Source: Asparagopsis taxiformis
Taxonomy: Eukaryota > Rhodophyta > Florideophyceae > Bonnemaisoniales > Bonnemaisoniaceae
Assembly: GCA_030407315.1 (NCBI GenBank)
Contig: JALQPE010000338.1
Coordinates: forward strand, 1 to 64,000
Direction of reading: 5' to 3'
DNA: 64,000 nt
Part shown: positions 24,052-35,275 of the stretch, in pieces
How positions within the stretch are numbered: the stretch's first letter is position 1
How the letters are laid out: each line of letters begins with the position of its first letter
The notes under the pieces: generated by a model
Told to the model about the DNA's origin: nothing
The model's database searches: none
Seen by the model: the letters and a program-made list of their open reading frames with translations, nothing else
Made by a program: the position numbers and the translations under genes

Positions 24052-24083
24052 GGACGTCCGCGTCCATTTCCGAGAACACAGAC
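24052..24083 (-). repeat. Right terminal inverted repeat of element A (32 bp)
   Basis: On the minus strand it starts GTCTGTGTTCTCGGAAATGG and is identical over 32 bp to the left end of element B at 27790-27821. The host bases that follow (24084-24087, GGAG) should be duplicated on the far side, outside the window. Confidence 0.9.
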
Positions 24084-25754
24084 GGAGACGGGCACTTGCC
24101 AGTAACCGGCGTTACAATCGAGTGTCGTGAAGATGGCGGCGTCGCCCAACGAATCAAGGCAGTCTTCCATACGAGGAAGTGGGTACGAATCGGCGATCGT
24201 TTCCGCGTTCAAACGCCTGTAGTCGACACAGAAGCGTAAGGATCCGTCCTTCTTCGGCACCAACACGATTGGTGACGCCCATTCGCTGGACGCGGGTTCG
24301 ATAACCCCTTCGTTGAGCATCTTCGTGATCTGCTCCTCGGCTATCGTACGTAGAGCCGGACCCTGACGATAGGGCATTGAACGTATGGGCCGCGTGCCCG
24401 GTTCGAGTTCGATTCGATGCTCCGTAGCATTGATTTCGCCGAGGCGTCCGCTCGTCCACATTGACGAATGTGTCACTAGCATCTCGTGGATGCGCTTTCG
24501 TAAATCCTCGTCGTCGAGGTGCGACAAATCGATTGTCGACTGCCAATTCGTGGCGGGGTCGTTCCCCTTTTCGTTGACCAACGGGTCTGGCGTTTCGTCG
24601 CCCAACCCGTTCGTATTTGCCCGCGTCGTCGCGTCGACTAGCGGTAGGTTCAAAACCTTCGCGAGGGCTTCGCCGCCCTCACGCTTGAGTGGGACGATTC
24701 CAACGGGGAGCGTATCGCGTACGCAATCGTTGCGCCTTTCGGCAATTCGCGGTCCTTCTTCGTGAAGTTCGACACGATAATAGAGAACGTCTCTCTCGGT
24801 CCTACGTCGACCACTCCGTTGGCTATGCGCTGCCCATGCCGGAATTGCACCGACGCTTTCGGTTCGAGGAACACGAGTCCGGTCGCATCCGTCGTCACGT
24901 TGACGGTCCGTTGCGACATCGCCGGTACACGCGTGTACTTCGTCAGACGAACCGAGAACGTTCGGCTCGGCCGATTCGCGGCCGCGTTACGCTCGCGGCG
25001 TTTCGGGTGTTCCACGTTTGGATTCGTCTCTTCCCCCTCCTCGTACGGAGTCGTCGTATCACCCTCCGCGATAATGGGTATCGTATCTCCCCGATGGAGT
25101 TCGATTGTCTGCGCTCGACAGCGTATAGCATCGACATGCTTCGTCATGAACGATGTGCCCATTATAACGGGAACAGCCAGCGTATTGGCTACGAAGAATT
25201 TTACGCGGAACAGCGAGTTCCCCAGCCTGACGCGAAGCAGGATGGCGCCTTCGATAGGCAAACGTCGCCCATTGGCGTCTCCGAGCTTCGGTAGCTCTTC
25301 GTCACGTAGACAGCGGTCAACCCAGTCGTAGGGTAGTAAACTTGTTCGTATCAAGTTGTATCCGCTGCACGTATCCATCGCGATGGTAATCGCCCTCATC
25401 ACGTTGAGGTCTAGTCCTATCGTTCCGGACACGATATAGTGCTTCGAAGCAAGTAGGCACGTGTGCCCGTCGAGAACCAACGGTTCAGTCCTGACCGGCG
25501 CGCGGTCTACGTCTTCGTTGGCGGTTCGTCGCTTCACCGCATGAGCCCGTATGGCTTTTTTTGCGTCGACACGCTTCGTATAAGCCGCGTGCTTGGCTTT
25601 CTCGCGTTCGGAAGCGTCGTGCTTCCGGGTAGCGCGTCTCGCTCGTCTGCGAGACTTCCTCTGCGTGTGAGGTTCGTTCGTCCCGTCGGACTGCGGTTCT
25701 TCCCCCACGTCGGGTGTAGTGTGACTCGAGTTGGCCTTCGCGGCCGTGAGCTTT
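24084..25754 (-). pseudogene. Ty3/gypsy pol fragment: protease and N-terminal reverse transcriptase
   Basis: Seen on the minus strand: an aspartic-protease-like region near 25400-25080 has MDTCSGYNLI in place of the usual D-T/S-G, then VPVIMGTSFM. A shifted frame then encodes a clear Ty3/gypsy reverse transcriptase start: SSEWASPIVLVPKKDGSLRF, CVDYRRLNAETIADSYPLPR, IFTTLDCNAGYWQVPV. The frame change lies near 24715 and looks like a single-base indel. The catalytic YxDD region is missing because element A is inserted at 24083. The opposite, N-terminal end is cut by the copia LTR at 25755 with the frame still open, so the gypsy element is the oldest layer of the nest and continues beyond both insertions. 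Confidence 0.88.
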
Positions 25755-26021
25755 TGTTGGATATAATACTAGCTACAAGCAGGATTTCAAGCTTGATAAT
25801 TAGATTGCGGCTTGCAGAACATTATCTTGCTAATATTGGCTTGTAATTCCGCAACTGGTGATTGACACAGCATCGTAACGGATGGCTCTGCATTTGTGGC
25901 TCCTAATGTGCCTGTGCTATCACCGCCATTCCTTGTGATTAGCACAGAAACCATGACTACAAATAGATGAATAGATAGCCTCAGTAGAGAGAAAAGAGCA
26001 TCGAGAAATAAAGATACATCA
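25755..26021 (+). repeat. 5' LTR of a Ty1/copia retrotransposon
   Basis: The segment begins TGTTGGATATAATACTAGC and ends AAAGATACATCA, the usual TG...CA ends, 267 bp long. The next bases (GGTTATGGGCCAGTGGCAAC) are in the position of a primer-binding site and the gag frame starts 160 bp further on. The bases before it (25750-25754, GCTTT) are the candidate 5-bp target duplication. The matching 3' LTR is not in the window, so the LTR limits are inferred from the ends only. Confidence 0.75.
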
Positions 26022-26180
26022 GGTTATGGGCCAGTGGCAACGACCTCTACATCCAACTTGACTTCCGAAACAAGACACCACTGAAGCATTGTTCGGAGTT
26101 GCAATCAGAAGAGCTGTCTCGATCACTGTTGTGCACACAAGGCACACCGAATAATCTACGCAATCGTCTACAGAACAAAA

Positions 26181-27785
26181 ATGACAAAAGACGATGATGA
26201 AAGAATACAACGATTTCAAGGACGCAGCACGGATGATTACAATCTATGGCGTCTACGTGCAGAAATCACACTGAAAGGGAAAGGCTATTGGGGGAAACTG
26301 AATAAGGAAGAATGCCCCGATGACATCAAAGACAAAGCCACTGCACTGCTCACTGCGTCACTCGGAGATGCACCCTTTAGAGTGTGCAGTGCCAAATCTA
26401 ATGATCCAATGGCAATGCTCAGCCTATTGGACAAGAGATATGCTTCAGACCGTGCAGCTACACGCATATCTACATTGACAACAGTATACTCTAAGCGGTT
26501 CTCATCAAATGACAATATGAGAACATATATTGATGAATTTGAATCTCTATTCTCACAGCTTGACCGAATGGGAAGCGACGTATCCATTCCCGATACGCAC
26601 AAAGGACCTCTTCTCCTGGCCAGCATGGGGCAGCAGTCCCCCCTAGAGCCAACTGTAGCCGCTCTGCGACTCAAGGAGGTAGACGAACTTACATGGGACG
26701 CAGTTACTGCGGATCTATTACAAGAATGGAAGCGAATCAAGGAGTCTAGTAGCTGTTCCAAACGAGAAAAGCACGACAGACACAAAACAGAGCAACTGAA
26801 ATTCCGCTCACTGCGTGCATCACACTCCATGAAAAGTGCCCGATGTTCCTTCTGCTCGAAAACAGGACACACGTCAGATACCTGTTACTACAATCCAGAA
26901 TCTGCCAAATTCAGAATATCTCCGGATGCAATCAGGAACATAAAAGGACTCAATGTGACTGACTCGGTGAAAGAAAAGAGCTCTGACAAACAGAAAAGGC
27001 ACAGAATCACTTTTGGAGGCACTGCAGTGATAGAAAACAAATTCACTGCGGCGACATCATCAAAGAAAGACACTGTACAAAATCACTCTACACAAATCCT
27101 TGACACTGGAGCTTCTATTACATTGTTCAGGGACCGATACGAAGTGCATGATGATTCATACAAGCGAGGATCACAGAACACTGTAAGATTAGCAGTTGGA
27201 AACAGAGAGTCACACTGTATCGGGGAAGGAACGATACATTGTGGAAGAATTACATTGCCAAACGCTCAACATGTCCATGGGCTTAATAACACATTGATAT
27301 CAGTTGGTCAGTTATGCGACCAAGGGAACATCGTGATATTCACTTCTAAAGAGGCAATTGTACTCAACAGATGTCTGTTCGTACGAAACTTCACTGTCTA
27401 CGAGTCCGATATTATTTCCATTGCAAGTCGAGACAAGAATAAAGGCTTGTACACTATGCTGTCGGCAGGTGACAGACAAGCATACGCAAATTTTGTCATC
27501 ACAAAGAAAGGCAGCTTGTCATTATGGCACCGACGATCAGTTCATGCAAATGAACACATTTTGAGACAACTGTCGATACATGCCAATGGAGTTCCTGAAA
27601 TGCGCGGAGAACTAGATGTCTGCCATCCATGTAGGACTTGGGAGAGCAACCAAAAAGGCCTTCAAGTCACAATTTAAAATTGCAAATCACGCTGGAGAGA
27701 TTGTGCATCCAGATCTAGTAGGGCCACTCCCGAAAAGTCACTGCGGACGAAAGTATTTTGTCACATTTACAGATCAATTCACAAG
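26181..27785 (+). pseudogene. Ty1/copia gag-pol, part 1 (gag, protease, start of integrase)
   Basis: Seen: a frame from the ATG at 26181. Residues 1 to about 190 are the copia-type gag (FQGRSTDDYNLWRLRAEI). A zinc knuckle CSFCSKTGHTSDTC lies near 221-234. The protease active site is ILDTGASITLF near 305-313. The GAG-pre-integrase zinc site includes LWHRRSVHANEH and CHPC. A frameshift (one extra base near 27640) moves the continuation, GPLPKSHCGRKYFVTFTDQF, with the first catalytic Asp of integrase, to another frame. It stops at 27785 at element B. The rest is at 41589-41858 and 51967-52028. Known role: the copia polyprotein makes virus-like particles and integrates cDNA; this copy is dead. 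Confidence 0.9.
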
Positions 27786-27789
27786 GTAC

Positions 27790-27821
27790 GTCTGTGTTCT
27801 CGGAAATGGACGCGGACGTCC
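27790..27821 (+). repeat. Left terminal inverted repeat of element B
   Basis: Begins GTCTGTGTTCTCGGAAATGG, identical to the right end of element A, preceded by the GTAC duplication at 27786-27789. Confidence 0.92.
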
Positions 27822-29258
27822 ACAACCTCTAGTACACCTAGTATTACTAGGCGGACGTCCATGTTCTCCAGTATTTTTGGATGTCCGCCTAGAACCGGAC
27901 GTCCATGCGGTCTAGTACGTCTAGTATTACTAGGGCGACATTCAATGTTTCTAGTACCACGGATGTCCCCCTCGGGATGGACTTCCGCCATGTCTATGTC
28001 CACCTAGGACGGGCGCCGGTTCAGAAATTCAAAAATTTCGAGCCCAGAAATTTCTGCCGCCGTGCTCGACATGGATGTCCGCATCCATCACGGCGACCAC
28101 TCTATTTTTCCTTGTCGGTCGACTCCAATTTCGTCTTTAATTTTTTCATCCTCTCGCTCACACCCCCTTCCAGTTGGTGCTCACCTCCTCCGTACTGTAC
28201 CTCAAACACCCCAATACCACTCTAGCACGCATTTTTAGCTACCTATCCCCGTTTCCACGGTGCACACCTCCATTCCATACCTACTTTTCTGCTCTACCGT
28301 ACATATTTCGTATAACCAGTCCTCATACTACCTCAGAATAGGGCAAAAACACCCCCTATCTCCTCGACCATGCTCTCCCCCATCACCTTTGCAACGTATT
28401 GTTCTTCAATACCCTCTCTCCTCTACCTTCAACCCCTCTCCTTCGCCCTCTCCACAAACTTCCCCTGCAGCTTACTCTTCCAAAACCTCTCAGTCCCCAT
28501 CCCGTACCCGACCTGCTCCACCCCTCCCTCCCTCAGCTGCTCCATGCCCCCACGCCATCCGCATCTTCGATACCGTATACACCACCACAACTGGTCCACG
28601 CTCCCGCTCCCCCGCCGTCTCCCCAGAAACCTCCCCGCTCTGAAACACATATCAACCCCCCACTTCGCACCCTTCCTCCCACTCCCCTCCCTCCCCAAAT
28701 ACAATAACCCCCTTCTTCTCCATCACATCCCCACTCACCACAGCCAGAACAGACGGCACCCCCCTTCCCGCCACTTTCTCCTCACTTTCCTAAAAACTCC
28801 CTCCTCTCGGCGCCTTCAACCGCACCCTCCTACGGTCCCACCTAAACACCTCCTCCGCCCTCACTACCCCAACACCCCGCAGCGTCTCCCCAGTCCCCAT
28901 AATATGCTCGTCGGCACTCCTCTCCGAATCACACTCCAATCTAAACCCGCACTCCGTACATTTTCACTTCCCCCTGTACCATCCCATCCCAAGATTCCAT
29001 CCACCCCCCCACAGAACACATCCTCATACCACAGAAGAATTTTCTTCCTCTCATACCTCATCCTTAAAACCTCCATCTCCTCCATGTAAATTTCGATGTA
29101 AATATTTTCTCCACTATGCAATCTCAAACATGTATGAGCGTATGCCTTTCCGCTTCGTCAACCCTGAATATTTGTATTCATGTATTCATAAAATAGAGCC
29201 ACCCACATCCCTATCCCGTTCTGCAAGCTTTACAAACCACCAGACGCATACTCCACAA
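27822..29258. repeat. Subterminal block of element B, pyrimidine-rich, no gene
   Basis: Inverted copy of 22.6-24.05 kb in element A. Near the tip, GGACGTCC and CTAGTATTACTAG motifs recur. From 28.15 to 29.05 kb the plus strand is very C/T-rich. Proline/serine-rich open frames here are by-products of that composition. Confidence 0.75.
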
Positions 29259-31402
29259 CTATACAACAAACACTACTCGCTATTTCAGACGACGCGGTAC
29301 ACAAGTAGCGTAGTCTCTACCTTCCGTGACGCCTTCCCTGATGCGTACAAGTGCGAAACACGTCTAGACGTATATCAGAAATGAGTGCGAGAGTTTTCTG
29401 CACAGAAGATGCTGAGCCACCAAATTGATTTTTTGGAAATTTTAGAATTTCGGGGCTGGCCAGCAATGCAATCGAGCTGGACATCCACCGGACGTCCATT
29501 TCAGGTTGATCGTGAGAGAGTAGGACGGAACCATGATGAAACAAGGACCAAGACGTGTCCCTGACGTGTTGAGCCTGAAATCGACCCTTCGTAAGACGCG
29601 ATTTTGGCTTACAGTTGGTGCTTACAGAAGCCAGTGATGACCCCGGTCGGGGCCGCGGCCGGTTCCTGGGGCCGTTGTGGCCAAATTAGACACCCTGATT
29701 TGAATTAAAATTTGGGCTATTCTCAAAAACATGCACATGTGAACATGTTTTTGAGATGGGGGTCTGCCGTACGGCACAATCGACCCGCCCAAATCGATGA
29801 TTTTTCACAATTTTTTTCTGCCCGAAATTTTAGAATTTCTGGGCTGGCCAGCAATGCAATTGAGCCGGACATCCACCAGACGTCCATTCTGGGTTGTTCG
29901 TGTGGTGCTCACATCTACGCATTACAGCAACTACGCAGGCGGGCCCACTGCTCATACGAAGTGCACGTAGCATGTGCAGCATGATGGATGAGTAGTGTTT
30001 GTCGTGAGAAAGTGGGGTGGGAGCATGTCGAAACAAGGACCAAAACTTCGCCCTGGCGTATTGAGGCTGAGCCTGGAATCGATCCTTCGTGAGATGTGGC
30101 TTTGCTTACAGTTGGTGCTTACAGAAGCCAGCGGTGGCCCCGCTCGGGGCGTCGGATGGCTTCTTCTGGGGCCGTTGTGGCCAGATTAGACACCTTGATT
30201 TGAATTGAATTTTGAGCCATTCTCAAAAACATGCACATGTGAACATGTTTTTGAGATGGGGGTGTGCCGTACGGCACTTTCGACCGCCCAAATCGATATA
30301 ATTTTGCAATTTTTTTCTGACTGAAATTTTAGAATTTCTGGGCTGGCCAGCAATGCAATTGAGCTGGACATTCACCGGACGTCCATTTCAGGTTGGTCGA
30401 GTATTGCACATGGATACAGTTTTGCAGCTATTTCTCAGCCCAACATTTTAGAATTTCAGGGCTGACCAGCAATGTAACCGAGCCGGACTTCCACTGGACG
30501 TCCATTTCAAGTTAGGCGAGTGCTGCACATTTGCTCGCATCGCAGCAACTAAGCAAGTGTTGAGAGCACCGAGATGCCATGCAGACGAGAGGGAACCGGC
30601 TGCAAACGGCTTCCCTGGTCGGCAGCTGGATGTCTGGATGTGAATGGCAGCAAGCATGGAAATCTTGCTACCGCACGGCGCATACACACTGCAGCAGCAC
30701 ATCACTGACGCATGCGAAAGTTGGGTGCTGCAGTGCGTGGTTGTTTGTGAGTTTGTGTGTTTGTGTGTGTATGACGAACCTTGTGGTATCCCTAGGCGTG
30801 CACTGGTACAAAACGTTTGGACTGCCCCATCGGTCGTACTTTGACGCATTTACATGCATCGGAGAACGACCAAGGAGGTAGAGCAGCAATCGCTGTTGGC
30901 TGAGCGTCCAAACTGGAGGGCTTGGGGCAATGGTTCTATAGCAGTCATTTATAGGACGCCCACCGTTGATGACTGAGATCCACGGTGGGTTTAGTATTCA
31001 TGGTGTTGTCCTGCATTGGCGGACGTCGAAGACGAGTACTTCCAGTGAGCGTCCAAGGTGAACAGCTCAGCAGAGGATTATGATGTGTATGTGAAGGCAT
31101 AGGTGAGGCCAGCAGGAACGTTTCTGCAAGATGGGCGTGAGTGGGTAAGTGAGCGGGGAGGGGCCGCTCGGGGCGCTTGGTAGCTTCTGGGGCCGTTGTG
31201 GCCATATTAGAATCGAGCCTATGTCCGGTGGACGTCCTGAATTGCTTTATTTTTTGGGCTATTCTCAAAAACATGCACATGTGAACATGTTTTTGAGATG
31301 GGGGTGTGCCGTACGGCACTTTCGACCGCCCAAATCGATGTATTTTTGCATTTTTTTCTGACTGAAATTTTAGAATTCCTGGGCTCGCCAGCAATGCAAT
31401 TG
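29259..31402 (-). repeat. Inner inverted-repeat arm (left) of element B with three palindrome units
   Basis: Imperfect inverted match to 36917-38688. It holds palindromes at 29764-29777 (first base changed), 30264-30277 and 31306-31319. The palindrome units face those of the right arm across the cargo genes, the same mirrored layout as in element A. Confidence 0.8.
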
Positions 31403-31640
31403 CACAATTGTTGAAATGCGATACATTTAATTTAGCTGCAATTCGATGGCATTCTCGCATTCCCCACAATGCTCTGTCCCGTTGAAACCAAGAGTACCAA
31501 TTGCACTCCGTCTCCTACAAGCATCCAAAGTCTCATTGATGCATGTGAGAAAAACACCTTAGTCGGACTCTTCTGCATAGTCACAATCACCTCCGTCCGC
31601 CCCTCGTTATCCCCGCCACACAAGTTCACCATCATGGTGT

Positions 31641-31693
31641 CATAAAACCTACTTGGAGAGGGACATGATGTCCCTCTCCAAGTAGGTTTTATG
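31641..31693. repeat. Perfect fold-back palindrome, 26-bp arms with one-base centre
   Basis: Arms CATAAAACCTACTTGGAGAG... and its exact complement are separated by a single G at 31667. It overlaps the end of the decayed STAND-WD40 gene. A transcript would form a very stable hairpin; the origin by template switching is discussed in the findings. Confidence 0.9.
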
Positions 31694-34600
31694 ACCGTCA
31701 CACTGGAGACACAGTTTCGTCTTGTTCCAGTTCTTCACTACTTTTTTAGGCGCATATGCAGCGTTGTATACCTTTTCCACTGAGCGTGGTGTCAACGCCT
31801 CTTCAGCTGTCGTGACCCGCCAGGGGCTCGATAGCATCTCCATTTTCTGACGGTTCTGCGTGCGCATCTTAAATGCAAGAATCCCACACGCATTCATGCA
31901 TAGAATCTCATCTCCATAGTCGAAGTTGGGATCTAGAGGGCGAGAGACCATCTGCGATTCGCGTTTCGGTCCCTGCAGCTCGTGAACGAGACTGCAGGTT
32001 GACGATGTAGACGATGGCGTCCCAATCTCCACCTAATGTGGCGAATTTTTGGTCTTCAGATACAGCAATTTCGCTTATCTCCTTGTCCATCGGGTCTGGC
32101 ACTCTCATGGGGGCGACGACGTCATCTTTCCCGGCGATCACATCGCTGACACGCCGCACTTCGATACGCTGTGTGCTTGGATAGACTACCAAGGAACGCT
32201 CGTCCGCTGATAGCGCAAACGCATTCGCACCTGTGATTAGTGCGTTTGCAGGTACGCGTTGCTCGTTGCAAGTAGGTTGTTTGTTGATGTCCACCTAGCA
32301 TACAAAAATGCCTCCCGTCTCCCGTGCAAGTGTGATGAGCTCGGACCGTGTTGGTGACAGTAGAAGGCACTTTATATTTGACATGCGCCCATCTTCAACT
32401 GAATGTATTTTGTGCAGTTACTGTCCGTCGCACTGGATATTCCACGCACAGACTTTATCACTGCTACCTGAATACAGCCCTCATCCCGTGCTGTCGAATG
32501 CGACGTAAACCACCTAATCTCAGTGACCCACGACTGGCCAGTCTTCCTCGCAGTGTTTATCGACACTCCATATGCGCACACTATTATCCATGCATTCAAA
32601 TTCGACCACTCGTTCAATGATGCTTCAACCGGCACAAATAATACTTGCGTCGTGATTCATATCACTGACCTTTTCCATTGTTTCAATGTTCAATACATGC
32701 ACTTGGTGGCTGGATAAAGATCTAGTTATTTTGCCAATGGATTCTGCAGATAGAAAGGCCACGATCCATCAATTGTCTTGCACGGGTTTCACTTCTTGTC
32801 CCAATGGTGTGCTTACCACACTCAGTTTTCCACGGTTTGTGCCAACAGCAATGCGATCATCAGATAAAACTTGCAAGCATGAAACACGTTCCTTGTTCTC
32901 TAAACCCGCTATCTGAATTGTTTGCACGCTTTCATTGCCCTTCCCACTGCATGATTACAAACGCTCCGAATCAGCGCGGTAACAAATCTGGAATATGTCA
33001 TCTTCATATCTCTGAAGATCTATGGCACCCAATCTATCCTGCACACCAATTATCTGTAGTTTACTACCACCGCCCCCAACCGCCAACCCTTCTCTTCCAG
33101 CCACTGCATCAGCGCATATCGGCGAAAAAGATGTCGATTGTATACGTTTCAACTCGCTGTTCGCACATAGCACCATTCCTGGTGCTGCGCGTGCTCACGG
33201 TAGATTCGGGTATTCTTCAATGCCCTACATGAGCCGCTTGATGACTTGTGAATCAGACTGAATCGACGCGAGCCTCCCGTATAGCCGAAAGGTACGTTCG
33301 AATCGACTCGTTTCGCAGGCCTTCGTACACACCTGCATAGTTTCCGCAACATTATCGATTTCGTCGGCGAAATTTTTCAAGATACCATCGCTTTGTTTGG
33401 CAACATAATCCGCTCGCGTTTTGAGGTTGGAAAGAACCAATTTGAAACACACTCAACTTGGATCACTGTTTATCTCCTGAATCCAGCGATACTATTTCAC
33501 CAGCCGTGATTCCTCATCCTTCCTTCCTATATACGCAAGATGTCAAACGACGTTTTCCTCCACGTACTATCCAGCGATTTTATCGTCCCCTTCTGCTTGT
33601 TGAGTATCGTTAACATATACTTTTCCGTACTCATTTCCATAGTTTCTCAAAAGCCTATCATGCCATTAGATAATTTGCATCTCTGTTCTTGTCATTCCAA
33701 CGCTTACATGATGTCTCAAATTATGAACGCGCCATCCGTACTATTTTCCATGTGTACTGCTGTCCTCTTTTATCGACCGATACCAAACAATTGTCCTCCA
33801 GCATGCCGGTAATTGCCATCCTCTCCTCCTAACATACGCCCCACGTTCTCTGTAGAGTATTAACAGGAACTGGCGTTCGTTTCCTCAAGACGCAGAGAGA
33901 GCAGAACGCATCGAGCAGACTGATATTGGTGCTATTCCACTTATCGGTCAAGCCCATCGAGTGCAATTGCAGTGACGTATACAGTCCTGCATAAGGCTGG
34001 CATTCTTCCCGTAATCGCTGCACATTGTCTATTGTCCTGCAACTCTTCGGCATAAGACCGCCACGCGCTAATTATTCGCCTCTTCTTCCTGCTCATTGGA
34101 CATTTGAGCGCCTTTCACACAATAGCAAGTGCAAGCAGCAATCCAGCATAGAAGCTGAAAATATGGTCAGAGGCAGGTCGATCCTGGGCACACAACGACG
34201 TTCTGGCATCCGCATCCTCACCCGCGTACCAGGAAAACATTCACGGCGACATCTTCCTGCAATGGTAGTAGCATGACATACACAGGCGTGCCCTCACTGG
34301 CGAGTATTTCGCAATGAGTCGAAAACAGCACATTAATATTGGGGGTCTGCAGTGCGTGAATCTCGGAAACAAACACGCGGAATATTCGCAGCATCACACC
34401 ATCAGCAGCTCGTAAGTCATCAAACACAATTTGAATCTTGGCCAGGGCGAGCGTAACTACTAGATTGGCGATAGCGCTCGGGTCCTAAAGCTTGTCTGTG
34501 AGTTTATCACGAAGCAAATCACCGAAATGCTGCGAGCAGAGACGCGACGCAAACAGCGGTATCTATCTGCAAATGTGCGTGGGATCGGTGGGTATGGCAG

Positions 34601-34810
34601 CAAGGAAGGCCTACATTGCATCTGAAAACCAGGCGCGGATCTGCGGGAGTGACGGTGATGAGTACTGGATGGTCGTCTTGCCGGCGCCGATGGGCCCAGC
34701 GAGGGATACCACTGTGCCGCGTGGGTTGCGTGAGAGCGAATAAAGCTCTGCGAGATGGTCAGGTCTGTTTGAGGTGGACGCGTGTATCGTTTGGGTATGA
34801 TCGTTAGCGC
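31649..34810 (-). pseudogene. Decayed STAND/NB-ARC-like NTPase with C-terminal WD40 propeller
   Basis: Seen on the minus strand, in several frames but in coherent order. At 34671-34697 is a Walker A (VVSLAGPIGAGKTTIQYS). About 90 codons later (34403-34444) is a Walker B-like KIQIVFDDLRAADG, then NINVLFSTHCEILASEG in the place of sensor 1 of NB-ARC/STAND ATPases. After a helical middle part (33.3-34.05 kb) come propeller-like blades: LAVGGGGSKLQIIGVQD near 33.08 kb, CLQVLSDDRIAVGTNRGKLS near 32.85 kb, SWVTEIRWF near 32.52 kb, NAFALSADERSLVVYPS near 32.2 kb, and EISEIAVSEDQKFATLGGDW near 32.06 kb. Stops and shifts separate these pieces. Family knowledge: STAND-WD40 proteins are signalling switches often used in immunity and cell death. 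No N-terminal effector was found. Divergent from the GRDP-like gene. Confidence 0.6.
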
Positions 34811-35275
34811 GGTTCTAACACGTGTCAGTTCGGTCTATGGTTGCATTGTTGGACGGTTCTCATCTAAATTTAATTTATATTATCTCCATCATTCAGATTC
34901 GACCACTGCTTTACGCTGGTCGGAAACGGATGTATAGAGACGTACGTCCCTGTAGGAATGGCCCTCATACTGTAGCACAACCATACCAACAATGCCAGCC
35001 ATGACCCGAAAACTCCATCCTTGCTATTCTTGCCTTTGTGAACACGCCGCGGTTGCTGTCTGCATCGTTGCCGTAATTACTTCTCTACCTCATTCAGTTC
35101 AGAGGATACACCGCCCTTGCGTGACTCTTCATCGTCAGCCTGGTTTAGATTAATATCTGAATCGTACGTCTCTCACCTCTACTCTTTTCGCGAGAAAAAT
35201 GCCTATATATCCTACCTCTTCTCGTGCGGTACGTAACCTCTCAGTAAATGAGCACATTACAATAACTCCTCTATC

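Larger units (their letters stand above)
1..24083. mobile_element. Giant TIR DNA transposon, element A (about 24.1 kb, left tip outside window)
   Basis: Seen: the right end (24052-24083) is a 32-bp terminal repeat whose outer end reads, on the minus strand, GTCTGTGTTCTCGGAAATGG. The first 13 bases of the window match the inner part of the same repeat in reverse orientation, so about 18 bases lie outside the window. The left 2.6 kb matches the right end of element B (38.7-41.58 kb), and the right 1.6 kb matches the left end of B (27.79-29.4 kb), both inverted. A and B are therefore two copies of one family in opposite orientation. A interrupts a Ty3/gypsy reverse transcriptase. Inside are a decayed transposase, a methyltransferase-SET gene, a ParB-dioxygenase gene and twelve palindrome-bearing repeat units. 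Inference: a once-autonomous element of CACTA/Plavaka-like origin, now without an intact transposase. The 4-bp duplication seen for B cannot be tested for A here. Confidence 0.85.
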
